A DNA stretch of 64,000 bases from Shewanella glacialimarina (GCF_020511155.1 NZ_CP041216.1:186001-250000), one strand, 5' to 3'; positions 34,286 to 44,334 are shown, counted from the first letter of the stretch. The notes: generated from the letters alone by a model not told the origin. Program-made: numbers and translations.

Positions 34286-37200
34286 ATGTTAGAAAAAATA
34301 ATTAGTGCGTCGATTAAGCAGCGAGCCATGGTGTTGTTAATGACCGTGGTTATCGCATTAATTGGCTATCAAGCCATGCGGATGACGCCTTTAGACGCTT
34401 TACCTGATTTATCTGATGTGCAGGTGATTGTAAAAACCTCATATCCAGGCCAAACACCGCAGTTAGTTGAAGACCAAATTACCTACCCCTTGTCGACGGC
34501 GATGCTAGCCGTGCCTGGCGCGAAAACCGTGCGTGGCTTTTCGATGTTTGGTGATTCCTATGTGTACATTATTTTTGAAGATGGCACAGATATTTATTGG
34601 GCCAGATCACGGGTTTTAGAATATTTATCGCAAACCCAGGGGCAATTGCCCCCTAATGTCATCCCTTCATTAGGGCCTGACGCATCTGGCGTGGGCTGGG
34701 TGTTTCAATACGCCCTTGTTGACCGTAAAGGTAAGCATGATTTAGCTCAGCTTCGATCACTGCAGGACTGGTTTTTAAAATTAGAATTGCAAAGCGTTGA
34801 AGGTGTTTCAGAGATCGCCACTATTGGCGGCATGGAGCAGGCGTATCAAATTATTGTCGACCCACACAAACTGGCGCTGTATCAAATTGATTTGATGACG
34901 GTGAGGAATGCGCTAGATAACTCTAATAGTTCTACCGGTGGCTCGGTGATTGAAATGGCCGAAGCTGAGTACATGATCAGCTCTTCGGGTTATCGTCAAA
35001 CCTTAGAAGACTTTGCCGAAATCCCTTTAGGCATTGTGGCTGAGTCGGGCACGCCAGTATTGATGAAAGATGTGGCGCAACTGCGTACTGGTCCCGCGGC
35101 TCGAAGAGGTATTGCCGAGCTTGATGGTCAAGGCGAAGTCGTTGGTGGCATTGTGGTGATGCGTTACGGTGAAAATGCCCTCGCAACCATCAACAACGTT
35201 AAAACAAAATTAGCCGAAATTGAGAATGGTTTGCCCGATGGCGTTGAGCTAGTGATTACCTATGATCGCTCGGAACTTATCTTAAATTCGGTGGATAACC
35301 TCAAGCGTAAAGTGCTAGAAGAAATGCTGGTGGTCGGCTTTATTTGCCTTATTTTCTTACTGCATGCCCGCTCAACCTTAGTGGCGATCATTTCATTACC
35401 GATTTCAATTTTAGTCAGTTTTATTGTGATGAACATGATTGGTGTCAATGCCAACATTATGAGTTTAGGCGGGATTGCAATTGCGATTGGTGCAGTGGTG
35501 GACGCCGCTATTGTGATGGTAGAAAACCTCCATAAACACCTTGAGCATTACCGCGACCAACATGATGGCGAAACGCCAACGGGTGAAGCCCATTGGGAGT
35601 TAGTGCGACAATCGTCGGTTGAAGTCGGGCCAGCACTGTTTTTTAGCTTATTGATTATTACTTTAAGCTTTGTGCCTGTGTTCGCGCTTGAAGCTCAAGA
35701 AGGGCGATTGTTTCATCCGTTAGCCTTTACTAAAACCTTTGCTATGGCGGCATCGGCTATTTTGGCCATTACCTTAATTCCGGTATTAATGGGTTATCTT
35801 GTACGCGGCAAAATTCCTGCAGAAAAGAAAAACCCGCTAAGTCGCCTGTTAATTGCTATGTATGAACCGCTGTTACGCGTGGTACTGCGCTTTCCTAAAA
35901 TCACCATATTAGTTGCTATTATGGCGCTTGGCAGTGCGATATACCCTATGACTAAAATGGGCAGCGAGTTTATGCCTTCACTCGAAGAAGGCGATTTATT
36001 GTATATGCCTACCACCTTGCCGAGCGTGAGCTCAGGGAAAGCGGCGGAAATATTGCAGCAAACCGATCGCCTGATTAAAACCATTCCTGAAGTGAAAAGA
36101 GTATTTGGTAAGGTTGGCCGCGCAATTACAGCAACCGACCCCGCGCCACTGACTATGCTTGAAACCACGATTATGCTTAACCCACGTGATACTTGGCGTG
36201 AAGGCATGACACTGGAAGGCATTATTAGTGAACTGCAAAAAACCGTAAAAGTGCCCGGTATTACCAATGCGTGGGTGCAGCCGATTAAAACCCGTATTGA
36301 CATGCTATCCACTGGGGTAAGAACCCCCGTGGGAATAAAAATATCCGGGGCAGACATTAATGAGCTACAACGGATAGGTGCTGAAATTGAAGCTGTAGTG
36401 AGCAAGTTGCCAGGTACCACTTCTGCTTTTGCGCAGCGAACCAGTGGTGGCCGTTATATTGATATCGAACCCGATCTTAAAAATGCAGCCCGATACGGTA
36501 TGACCTTAAAAGATATTCAAGATGTGGTGCAAATGGCCATTGGTGGCATGCAAGTTGGCCAGTCGATACAAGGGCAAGAGCGTTATCCTATTATCATTCG
36601 CTACCCACGTGAGCTACGTGACAACATAGAAAAACTCAAAGACTTACCGGTACTTACCAAAACGGGTAAATATGTGCCTTTGGGTAATTTGGCAAGTATT
36701 ACCATCAGTGATGGCGCGCCTATGTTAGCCAGTGAAAATGGCCGTCTAATCAGTTGGGTGTTTGTTGATTTACAAGACATCTCCATTGGCGAATACATCA
36801 AAATGGCACGTACTGCGTTGGATGAACAAATCACTCTGCCGCCTCGTTACAGTTACACCTTTGCTGGCCAATACGAGTACATGCAGCGAGTTGAGGCTAA
36901 AATGAAGTTAGTTATTCCACTGATGTTAATTGTGATTTTCATCTTGTTGATGATGACATTTAGCTCATTTATTCAAGCGTCGGTGATCATGTTAAGCCTA
37001 CCATTCTCATTGGTGGGCAGTGCATGGTTATTATACTTGCTCGACTTCAATTTCTCGGTCGCGGTATCTGTTGGCATGATAGCCCTGGCTGGGGTAGCCG
37101 CTGAGTTTGGGGTAGTGATGCAGGTGTATTTGAATAACAGCATTAAAGATCGCCAAGCAGCAGGGCAATACAATCATCGCTCTGACTTAACCGAAGCATT

Positions 37201-37420
37201 AATTCATGGTGCGGTAATGCGTATTCGCCCTAAAGCCATGACGGTAGCCACTATCTTCTTTGGTTTGCTGCCCATTATGTGGGGTAGCGGTACAGGTAAT
37301 GAAGTGATGCAAAAAATCGCCGCCCCTATGGTCGGCGGTATGGTTACCGCACCCTTGTTATCTTTGTTTGTTATTCCTGCAATATATTTACTGATATACG
37401 GCCGTAAAATGGCCAAGTAA
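34286..37420 (+). CDS. cusA: CusA-type heavy-metal RND efflux pump
   Basis: A 1044-residue inner-membrane pump with the RND plan of 12 helices. Helix 4 carries GAVVDAAIVMVEN, as in pumps for copper(I) and silver. The three Met positions described for E. coli CusA have equivalents in DLLYMPTTLPS, PLTMLETT and RIDMLSTG. These support monovalent metal specificity over zinc/cobalt. The outer-membrane channel gene (cusC) is not present in this operon and must be supplied from elsewhere. A terminator follows 26 bases after the stop. Confidence 0.9.
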   Translation: MLEKIISASIKQRAMVLLMTVVIALIGYQAMRMTPLDALPDLSDVQVIVKTSYPGQTPQLVEDQITYPLSTAMLAVPGAKTVRGFSMFGDSYVYIIFEDGTDIYWARSRVLEYLSQTQGQLPPNVIPSLGPDASGVGWVFQYALVDRKGKHDLAQLRSLQDWFLKLELQSVEGVSEIATIGGMEQAYQIIVDPHKLALYQIDLMTVRNALDNSNSSTGGSVIEMAEAEYMISSSGYRQTLEDFAEIPLGIVAESGTPVLMKDVAQLRTGPAARRGIAELDGQGEVVGGIVVMRYGENALATINNVKTKLAEIENGLPDGVELVITYDRSELILNSVDNLKRKVLEEMLVVGFICLIFLLHARSTLVAIISLPISILVSFIVMNMIGVNANIMSLGGIAIAIGAVVDAAIVMVENLHKHLEHYRDQHDGETPTGEAHWELVRQSSVEVGPALFFSLLIITLSFVPVFALEAQEGRLFHPLAFTKTFAMAASAILAITLIPVLMGYLVRGKIPAEKKNPLSRLLIAMYEPLLRVVLRFPKITILVAIMALGSAIYPMTKMGSEFMPSLEEGDLLYMPTTLPSVSSGKAAEILQQTDRLIKTIPEVKRVFGKVGRAITATDPAPLTMLETTIMLNPRDTWREGMTLEGIISELQKTVKVPGITNAWVQPIKTRIDMLSTGVRTPVGIKISGADINELQRIGAEIEAVVSKLPGTTSAFAQRTSGGRYIDIEPDLKNAARYGMTLKDIQDVVQMAIGGMQVGQSIQGQERYPIIIRYPRELRDNIEKLKDLPVLTKTGKYVPLGNLASITISDGAPMLASENGRLISWVFVDLQDISIGEYIKMARTALDEQITLPPRYSYTFAGQYEYMQRVEAKMKLVIPLMLIVIFILLMMTFSSFIQASVIMLSLPFSLVGSAWLLYLLDFNFSVAVSVGMIALAGVAAEFGVVMQVYLNNSIKDRQAAGQYNHRSDLTEALIHGAVMRIRPKAMTVATIFFGLLPIMWGSGTGNEVMQKIAAPMVGGMVTAPLLSLFVIPAIYLLIYGRKMAK

Positions 37421-37446
37421 TTATGCCGCCAGGTATTGTTGACTTA

Positions 37447-37475
37447 ATGCTCTCAGTAATTTGAGAGCATTTTTA
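37447..37475 (+). terminator. Rho-independent terminator after cusA
   Basis: ATGCTCTCA / TGAGAGCAT stem with a short loop and a run of T. Confidence 0.82.
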
Positions 37476-37643
37476 TATGTCCCACTCGCATAAAGCCAAA
37501 TTTTAGTCCGATTGTTTATAAACTCTGCAATTCAATTCTTCCCTGAACAGTAAAAACGGGTGCATTTCTAAGCTGTTTTTGTCAAACTAGGATCCATAAA
37601 ATAGATAAAAACATCAATATAATAATGACAACAAGGACACTTC

Positions 37644-40121
37644 ATGAAAGCTTTTACACTGGTGTGTACCAGTTTAGCCATGGCTATTTCAGGCATTGCT
37701 CACGGAGCTGAAATTGATCTCAGCCATATTCAACGTTTAGGGCCTGTTAGCCAGATCACTGCCGCCCCACTATCCAAAGGTGATCATGCGGATGCTTTAC
37801 GCGCTAATTTAGTTGCTAAGTTAGCGGAACAACTCAATCAAGTCGAGCCTGCGTCAGTACAAGTATTTAATCAACAACTGACCTGGCAAGCGGCCTCAGC
37901 CAAAGTTGAGGGGTTAGGCTGGTTAGCTTACCAACTCCCACTATCAACCCAGCGATTTACTCAGGGCACCTTTAAGATAAAAGGGCTTGAAAACCCACAA
38001 GTGTATTTAAATGGTCAGCTCGTTAAATCAGCTGATGAAGTGCCGCTGGTGTTAGCCAATGGTGATTATCAGCTCATTGTGTTAGCTGATGGCCAGCAAG
38101 CCGATGTGCCTTTCAGTTTAGATTGGCAGGGTAAGAGTGAGGTTGATGTACTGAGTTTTGTAAAGCAGGACACCCAGCGCGTGTCTGCTCAGCAGTTGTT
38201 TGATGCCAAAACGATTAGCAGTATGCAGCTATCGCCTAATGGTAAATACCTACTGCAATCAACGGTTGAGTATTCCCCTAGTGAGGGAGACAAAGCTATT
38301 TCGGTTACCGAGCTACGTGATGTTGCTAGCAACCAAGTGCTTTATCGTTGGCAGGACAGCTCGCCGCAAAGCAGCGCATTTTCATCAGATAGTAAACAGT
38401 TAGCTTATGTGACTGGGCAGCAAATTGTGCTGTTAGATATCGCCGATTTATCTCTAAAAATAGTAGCGGATAAAATTGAAGATGTCTCTGGTTTACAGTG
38501 GTATGGCGATACCTTGTTATTTAGCTGGCAAAAAACCTTTAAAGCCGACGAAAAAGCCACCTCAAAGCGCTATCAAGCACTGGAAGATCGCTGGAGCTAT
38601 TGGCGTAATAACAGCCAGATTTACCAGTTAGATGTGGTATCTGGCGCAATGAGACAACTTACTGAATCTAAGCAAAGCAGCGACTTGTTAGACAGTGATG
38701 TCAGCTTAGGTAAGCTGTTATTGACCCGCTCAGTGGTTGACTATGCCCAACCTGCCCATGGCCTGACGCAATTATTTGAGTTGGATATTGCTAGCTTAAC
38801 GGAAGTTTTAATTGGCGAATACCGCACCTTTGGCAGTGCTTTGTACGGCGAAAATGGCATGTTTATTTTGGCCGGTCCTAATTTTATGGATGGCCTAGGT
38901 AAGCAAGATCCCGCTATGGAAGTTAATGACTATGACGGTCAATTATATTGGCGCGAAACTAAAAATGAACAAATCACAGCCCTAAGCAAAGAGTTTGATC
39001 CTGCTATTACTAGCATGACAGCGGTTGCGGGTAGAGACTTGATTTTATCCGTGATAGAGGGTGATTTTGCCCCATTGTATTTCTTTGATAAAAGCCAAAA
39101 TAAGTTCAGTAAAATCGATACGGGCGTCGAAATGGTCAACAGCTTTGGTATTGCTACCGATCAAGCTTTGCCTACCATTGTTTATGCCGGAACATCGGCT
39201 ACTGTGCCTGAACAAGCGTATGTGATGAATATAAAGTCAAATCGCAAAGTGATGCTGTTTGATAGTAAAGTCACTAGTTATGCGACCACACGTTTAGGCC
39301 AAATGGAAGATTTTGACTTTACCAATAAACAAGGTCAATCGATTGATGGGCGAGTGTATTTACCTGTTGATTATGATGCCACTAAAAAATATCCAGCATT
39401 AGTGTATTACTACGGCGGCACCTCACCTGTTGGGCGTCACTTTACTGGACGCTGGCCATTTAATTTATGGGCGGCACAAGGCTATGTGGTGTATGTATTA
39501 CAGCCTAATGGCACAACGGGTTATGGGCAAGCATTCAGTGGCCGTCATGTTAATTCCTGGGGTAAACACAGTGCGGACGACATAATTGAGGGAACTCAAG
39601 CGTTCTTGCAGGCTTATACTGCGGTTGATCCTAAAAAAGTGGGTAATATGGGTGCGTCCTATGGCGGCTTTATGACCATGTATTTAGCTACCCAAACGGA
39701 TATTTTTGCCGCGTCTATGTCTCACGCTGGGATCAGTAACCTATCTTCATACTGGGGACATGGCTGGTGGGGTTATGGTTACTCTGGTGTAGCGAGTCGA
39801 GGTAGTTTCCCATGGAATAACCGTGAGTTATACGTAGACCAAAGCCCGCTGTATCATGCTGATAAAATTACCACGCCGCTATTACTGATCCATGGTGATG
39901 CCGATACCAACGTCCCTGTTGGCGAAAGTCATTACATGTATACCGCGCTTAAGTTATTAAACAAAGACGTAGAATTAGTCGAGTTTGCCGGTCAAGACCA
40001 CCACATTAATGCGCGTAATATACGTTTTGATTGGTGGGACACTACAATGGCATGGTTTGACTTACAGCTTAAAGGTGAACCAGAGTGGTGGAACACCCTT
40101 TATCCTGAAACCAAAAAATAG
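37644..40121 (+). CDS. Prolyl oligopeptidase family (S9) serine peptidase
   Basis: An 825-residue exported peptidase. Signal peptide ends near SGIAHGAE. An N-terminal beta-propeller region spans roughly residues 170-560. The catalytic alpha/beta-hydrolase domain follows with Ser in GASYGGFM, Asp in HGDADTNVP and His in GQDHHIN; GYGQAFSGRHVNSWG is a typical segment. Such enzymes release dipeptides or small peptides in the periplasm or outside. The gene is alone, with a terminator downstream. Confidence 0.88.
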   Translation: MKAFTLVCTSLAMAISGIAHGAEIDLSHIQRLGPVSQITAAPLSKGDHADALRANLVAKLAEQLNQVEPASVQVFNQQLTWQAASAKVEGLGWLAYQLPLSTQRFTQGTFKIKGLENPQVYLNGQLVKSADEVPLVLANGDYQLIVLADGQQADVPFSLDWQGKSEVDVLSFVKQDTQRVSAQQLFDAKTISSMQLSPNGKYLLQSTVEYSPSEGDKAISVTELRDVASNQVLYRWQDSSPQSSAFSSDSKQLAYVTGQQIVLLDIADLSLKIVADKIEDVSGLQWYGDTLLFSWQKTFKADEKATSKRYQALEDRWSYWRNNSQIYQLDVVSGAMRQLTESKQSSDLLDSDVSLGKLLLTRSVVDYAQPAHGLTQLFELDIASLTEVLIGEYRTFGSALYGENGMFILAGPNFMDGLGKQDPAMEVNDYDGQLYWRETKNEQITALSKEFDPAITSMTAVAGRDLILSVIEGDFAPLYFFDKSQNKFSKIDTGVEMVNSFGIATDQALPTIVYAGTSATVPEQAYVMNIKSNRKVMLFDSKVTSYATTRLGQMEDFDFTNKQGQSIDGRVYLPVDYDATKKYPALVYYYGGTSPVGRHFTGRWPFNLWAAQGYVVYVLQPNGTTGYGQAFSGRHVNSWGKHSADDIIEGTQAFLQAYTAVDPKKVGNMGASYGGFMTMYLATQTDIFAASMSHAGISNLSSYWGHGWWGYGYSGVASRGSFPWNNRELYVDQSPLYHADKITTPLLLIHGDADTNVPVGESHYMYTALKLLNKDVELVEFAGQDHHINARNIRFDWWDTTMAWFDLQLKGEPEWWNTLYPETKK

Positions 40122-40164
40122 TCTTATTAGATAGCGCCATCTCTTAACCAGAGTTGAAGTTAGT

Positions 40165-40194
40165 AAAAAAAGCCTCGCAACGCGGGGCTTTTTT
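40165..40194. terminator. Rho-independent terminator
   Basis: AAAAGCCtCG / CGcGGGGCTTTT stem with loop CAA and T-run, 44 bases after the S9 peptidase gene. Confidence 0.82.
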
Positions 40195-40344
40195 GTCGAT
40201 ATTCTAAAGTGAGTTAAGCCGCTGTAAGCTCATTTACCTCACTTCAACCAATCAATTTTGGCGAATATGATGCTGATAAATCTTAGTTATCATATCGCGT
40301 AATTTATGAGTATTTAGCTTATTAGCCTAAATGAGCAGGCGTAA

Positions 40345-40548
40345 TGTCTATCTGTCAGGGACCAAGAGCTGCGTATTGTTCGTCATGCCGGCGCGCTGAA
40401 ATCAACAACTACCGATGTGACTACCGAAATACCGGTGAAGTTATTGCTCGATTATTTAGCAATAAAAGCCGATTCGGTTAAAGCGCACAATAATCACTTT
40501 GAGGTTAACTTAGCCCTGATGGCTGCCATTGCTGACAAAAAGCTATAA
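40345..40548 (+). pseudogene. C-terminal remnant of an alkyl sulfatase
   Basis: An open frame without start codon that reads STTTDVTTEIPVKLLLDYL, then AIKADSVKA and a hydrophilic end, closing at TAA 40546. The pattern fits the C-terminal sterol-carrier-like region of alkyl/aryl-sulfatases. The whole N-terminal metallo-beta-lactamase part is missing, and a stop lies just upstream (40342). Its last 44 bases overlap the end of the LysR gene on the other strand. Probably left by a deletion that brought the S9 peptidase gene next to lysR. Confidence 0.5.
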
Positions 40549-41407
40549 AGCTTTTAAGCAGTGGGTTTTGATATTTGTCTTTATGGATTAAAAACCAAAA
40601 GCGGCGTGGCATGCTAATAGGCAGAGTCAGTTGGCTAACTCGACCACTTTTTATGGCATATTGTGCCGCCAACGTGGATAAACAGCCTAATCCCAGCCCT
40701 GCTGAAACACTGCTAATCAATGCCTCAGTGGTGTTGATTTCGAAGGCGAGCTGCCAATGGTTAAGTTTCGGTGCCAGAGTATTAATAAAAACCTCGCGTG
40801 AGCCTGAGCCGGGCTCCCTTAACACCCAATCGCTATGTTCTAAGTCCGTTATTGTCAGCGTTTTTTGCTTAGCTAGTGGGTGATCGATGGCGCTAATAAT
40901 GCACATTTCATCGTGACTGAAAGGGATTGAAATCAAATCTGGATGATGGGTTTGACTTTCGATAAGGGCAATATCTAGCTCAAAATCAACTAACTTTTGG
41001 CAAATAGTGGCAGAGTTTGAAATAAATAAGCTTTGCGATAAATGCTGATGTTGTTGCCGAAATTGGCTCAGTAAATACGGGCTAATATGATTGCCTATGG
41101 TATCGCTACTGCCCAGCCTGAGCTTGCCGTACAAGGCTGGATTATCGCTAAAAAGATGCGTGATCTGCAGGGCGCGAATAAGTAATTCATCTGCCAAGGG
41201 TAACAGCTGTTGCCCTTCTTGATTAAGAATAAGCCGATTGTTTACCCGATCAAATAATGGATGAGACAGTTGTTTTTCAAGTTCTGCCAACGCCATGCTG
41301 ATAGCGGCTTTAGATAAGCAAAGCTGTTCTGCTGCAGCCGTTAAGGTTTTGTGTTGCGTAATAGCATGAAATACATTGAGCTGCTTCAAAGATATGTGCA
41401 TGGCCAT
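40505..41407 (-). CDS. LysR family transcriptional regulator
   Basis: A 300-residue LysR regulator. The HTH lies at about residues 20-45 (LTAAAEQLCLSKAAISMALAELEKQLSHPLFDR), then the effector domain with LREPGSGSREVF and SVSAGLGLGCL. It is divergent from a TDT-family transporter across 201 bases, the usual sign that it controls that transporter. Its C-terminal coding end overlaps the sulfatase remnant on the opposite strand. Confidence 0.87.
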   Translation of the reverse strand: MAMHISLKQLNVFHAITQHKTLTAAAEQLCLSKAAISMALAELEKQLSHPLFDRVNNRLILNQEGQQLLPLADELLIRALQITHLFSDNPALYGKLRLGSSDTIGNHISPYLLSQFRQQHQHLSQSLFISNSATICQKLVDFELDIALIESQTHHPDLISIPFSHDEMCIISAIDHPLAKQKTLTITDLEHSDWVLREPGSGSREVFINTLAPKLNHWQLAFEINTTEALISSVSAGLGLGCLSTLAAQYAIKSGRVSQLTLPISMPRRFWFLIHKDKYQNPLLKSFIAFCQQWQPSGLS

Positions 41408-41608
41408 AGTGATACCATCCTCGCGTTTATCGTTATCATCAACGCCGCCATTGATGAACCGAGTGTTAATTCGTTTTTATACTCAAGTATATCGTTCAGT
41501 ATTTCTTAACGCACGTCATTAATAATTGGATATATATAAACAATTAGCAAGGGTAACATCTCATTAAGAAACACATTCGCGCGTTAATTGAAACAGTGAG
41601 AGGTCAGC

Positions 41609-42577
41609 ATGATAAACATGGCTAAAGGTAAATTAATTACAGCGCCAACGCCTATGGCCGGCTTAGCTTTGGGGATTGCCAGTTTAGGCTGGTGTTGGGA
41701 AAACTTCGCCAATTTAGATGGTTATGGTCAACTGATAGGCGCGGCCATTGCCAGCGTGTTACTTCTGCTGTTAGCGATGAAGTTTGTCGTCTTGTCCGAT
41801 ACCTTAAAAGAGGATTTAGCCCATCCCGTGATTGGTAGTGTGGTCCCCACATTTGCCATGGCGACTATGGTAGTGTCTAACTCGGTAGGGCAGTTTTATT
41901 TACTCGCAGGCGATGTGTTATGGTTATTTGCCGTTGGCTTACATATCGTATTTTTAATAAGCTTTTTATATCACAGAGCGAAAGCATTCGAACTCCATCA
42001 CATGGTGCCCAGTTGGTTTATACCGCCCGTAGGGATTATCGTTGCCGACGTGTCATTTTCGGGTACGCCACAATTAGCCTTAATTGCTCATATCGCCTTA
42101 ATCTTTGGTATGGCGACGTATGCTGTGATGTTACCGCTGATGATCTATCGTTTGATGTTTAGCCATGAAGTGCCCGATGCGGCCAAACCAACTTTGGCCG
42201 TGTTAGCCGCCCCCGCCAGTTTGTCATTAGCAGGATATTTAACCGTATCGGCTACGCCATCACCTATCATTATCGCCTTACTATTTGGCATTGCAGTGTT
42301 GATGACCAGCGTTATCTACCTGGCATTTATTAAATTACTTACCCTGCCATTTAGCCCCGGCTACGCAGCGTTTACTTTCCCTATGGTGATAGGTTCTACC
42401 GCATTATTCAAAATGGTCACCTGGATGGAAACGACCAATATAGCAGTGGATTATATTGATCAAGTACGCCGATTAGCGCAGTTAGAACTAGTCATCGCAA
42501 CCGTGGTAGTGGCCTATGTGGCAATACGATATCTGTATTTTTATCAGCCGTTTAGAATTAAAACGACGGTTAGTTAA
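41609..42577 (+). CDS. TDT family (TehA/SLAC1-like) transporter
   Basis: A 322-residue protein with ten membrane helices of the tellurite-resistance/dicarboxylate transporter fold. Early motif PTPMAGLALGIASLGWCWEN and the VPSWFIPPVG segment match the family. GAGAGG lies 6 bases before the ATG. Anion, sulfite or dicarboxylate export are all possible within the family; the substrate is not predictable here. Divergent from a LysR gene. Confidence 0.8.
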   Translation: MINMAKGKLITAPTPMAGLALGIASLGWCWENFANLDGYGQLIGAAIASVLLLLLAMKFVVLSDTLKEDLAHPVIGSVVPTFAMATMVVSNSVGQFYLLAGDVLWLFAVGLHIVFLISFLYHRAKAFELHHMVPSWFIPPVGIIVADVSFSGTPQLALIAHIALIFGMATYAVMLPLMIYRLMFSHEVPDAAKPTLAVLAAPASLSLAGYLTVSATPSPIIIALLFGIAVLMTSVIYLAFIKLLTLPFSPGYAAFTFPMVIGSTALFKMVTWMETTNIAVDYIDQVRRLAQLELVIATVVVAYVAIRYLYFYQPFRIKTTVS

Positions 42578-42619
42578 TCAGTGTTTTTGGTAGAGGTTAT
42601 CGATGAACCATAGGGCTTA

Positions 42620-43050
42620 AAACATTTTTAGACAAAAGTGGCTTAGAAGGTTTTTTTGAAAAGGTTTACTTAGACCTAACTAAATTACAGCGCGGCAATC
42701 ACTCTAGTTAGTGTAACTAGACCAATATCTTATGGGACTTATTGCCTGCCAAAGAGTCGCGATCACATGGTCAGTAATATTACCTACATCAGACTGACAT
42801 ATCCAATATCCTATGGGTCAGATGTGAAAGGGCGACCTTTAGTGCAGACGATCCAGCGAGACGCCGCAAGCACTTCCATGTGGGCTTAACCAAAACATCC
42901 CTGTTTTGGATACTCGCTGGCTCATCTGCACTAAGCTTTTGCCTCTTCGATTTAACTTCATTCGTAATAACACAGTAAGAAAAAGCTGGGATTTACTGTT
43001 CGAATTGAGGTCATCGAGAAAGGGCTGTGAGCTTGGTATGGAATTAGTTG
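42620..43050 (-). repeat. Structured dispersed repeat, copy 3 (inverted)
   Basis: Reverse-strand copy of the repeat family. The folded core is at 42841-42932: 20-base outer stem with two mismatches and the inner hairpin CCAAAACA-GGGA-TGTTTTGG (42890-42909, minus strand). The leader AATGAAGTTAAATCGAAGAG reads on the minus strand near 42950-42970. The second module (TTTTGTC-type, about 42630-42690) lies at its far end. The segment to 43050 is shared with 5717-5830. No gene is present. Confidence 0.68.
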
Positions 43051-43674
43051 GGTCAGAGAAAAGTTTATAGGGATGTCGATAGATACATGTAATTGAATGG
43101 TTTTTTATTCTCTAATTGGCGTGTTCGATAGTCGTGTTTAAGATAGCCAACTCTGCCCTTTACTTTCGGTAAGTTAGCCTACTTTATTGCCAATGAAGTC
43201 AAATCGAAGAAATAGAATATTAGGTGTAAGCGCGGCTGTGACCGTCGATGGCAGGGATGCCATCGTTGAGCTTACAGGGACGTACTTGCAGCGTGTCACA
43301 GAAGTGCTTGCACATAAGGTGGCTATCTCACATCCATGTGATCGCGACATGCAAATTAGTTGGGGCAGAGTCGGATTCATAGGGGAGTCGATAGGCACAT
43401 CTCATTGTGCAGTTTTTTATTCTCTAAATGGCGTGTTCGATAGTCGTGTTTAAGATAGCCAACTCTGCCCTTTACTTTCGGTAAGTTAGCCTACTTTATT
43501 GCCAATGAAGTCAAATCGAAGAAATAGAATATTAGGTGTAAGCGCGGCTGTGACCGTCGATGGCAGGGATGCCATCGTTGAGCTTACAGGGACGTACTTG
43601 CAGCGTGTCACAGAAGTGCTTGCACATAAGGTGGCTATTTCACATCCATGTGATCGCGTCATTCGTATATCCTA
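43051..43674 (+). repeat. 312-bp tandem duplication with structured repeat copies 4 and 5
   Basis: Two units about 312 bases apart (43051-43362 and 43363-43674). The inner 240 bases are nearly identical; the first 60 are more diverged. Each unit begins with a GGGTCAGAG-like or GGGGCAGAG stretch and holds a folded core (43224-43313 and 43536-43625). In each core the outer stem pairs GTGTAAGC..CTGTGAC with GTCACAG..GCTTGCAC, and the inner hairpin is CGATGGCA-GGGA-TGCCATCG. Open frames of 64-88 codons here are not thought to be genes. Confidence 0.72.
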
Positions 43675-43875
43675 TACATCCCTGCCAGCGTGACATTTGT
43701 AAATACTGAAAGGGAACCTGCGATCTAAATCTGCTGTGGGTGAAGCACTACTAAGTTGATTTGTTTAACATGGCCGACAAGCTTTAACGTAACACTTAGT
43801 TAGCCCTGATCTGTTTTAGCGCAGCAATCAGTAAATCATGGTCGCTTACTCATACGCGAACTCTTATGTTCACTC

Positions 43876-44154
43876 TTAGGTCCGGTAAAGCACTTTTACC
43901 ACATGCCAGCCAAATTTTGTTTTAACTAAATGCGGCGTGATGAGCTCGCCACTAAAACAGACCTTATCAAACGGCGGTACCATTTGGCCTTGTTTAAATT
44001 CACCTAAACTGCCGCCTTTTTTACCCGATGGACAGCTAGAGTGTTGCTTTGCAAGCACATCAAATTTAGCGCCTTTTTTAAGTTTAGCCATAATGTCATC
44101 GGCCAACTCTTTGTGTTTGACCAAAATGTGTAATGCGCTAGCAGTGCGTGCCAT
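43876..44154 (-). CDS. ppiC: Parvulin-type peptidyl-prolyl isomerase PpiC
   Basis: A 92-residue single-domain parvulin without signal peptide, hence cytoplasmic. Motifs: [50 protein letters not shown] and [12 protein letters not shown]. It would speed cis-trans isomerisation of X-Pro bonds. Length and sequence fit E. coli PpiC. Monocistronic. Confidence 0.92.
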   Translation of the reverse strand: MARTASALHILVKHKELADDIMAKLKKGAKFDVLAKQHSSCPSGKKGGSLGEFKQGQMVPPFDKVCFSGELITPHLVKTKFGWHVVKVLYRT

Positions 44155-44334
44155 GATGTGAACCTTTTATAAAATGTCGCTAATGACGGCATTATATCAT
44201 TGCTTATGCCTGTTGCTAACCTTGCAAACTGAATGATATTTATCTGCTTAATTCGCCCGAATTAAGCATAATGATGCTGGCATATCACTTTATGCTACTG
44301 ACTGATTTTACAAAATAAACATTTATCAATTTTC

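Noticed and set aside
43051..43674. CRISPR-like spacing of repeats
   Set aside because: Only two long units in direct tandem with no spacers of regular size and no cas gene.
43187..43693. Open frames of 88 and 64 codons with nearly identical products
   Set aside because: They lie inside the structured repeat, have no Shine-Dalgarno, and their similarity reflects the DNA duplication, not protein selection.
43795..43806. A third GTTAGCCC that could be an attC core
   Set aside because: No convincing paired left arm or inverse core at the expected distance.
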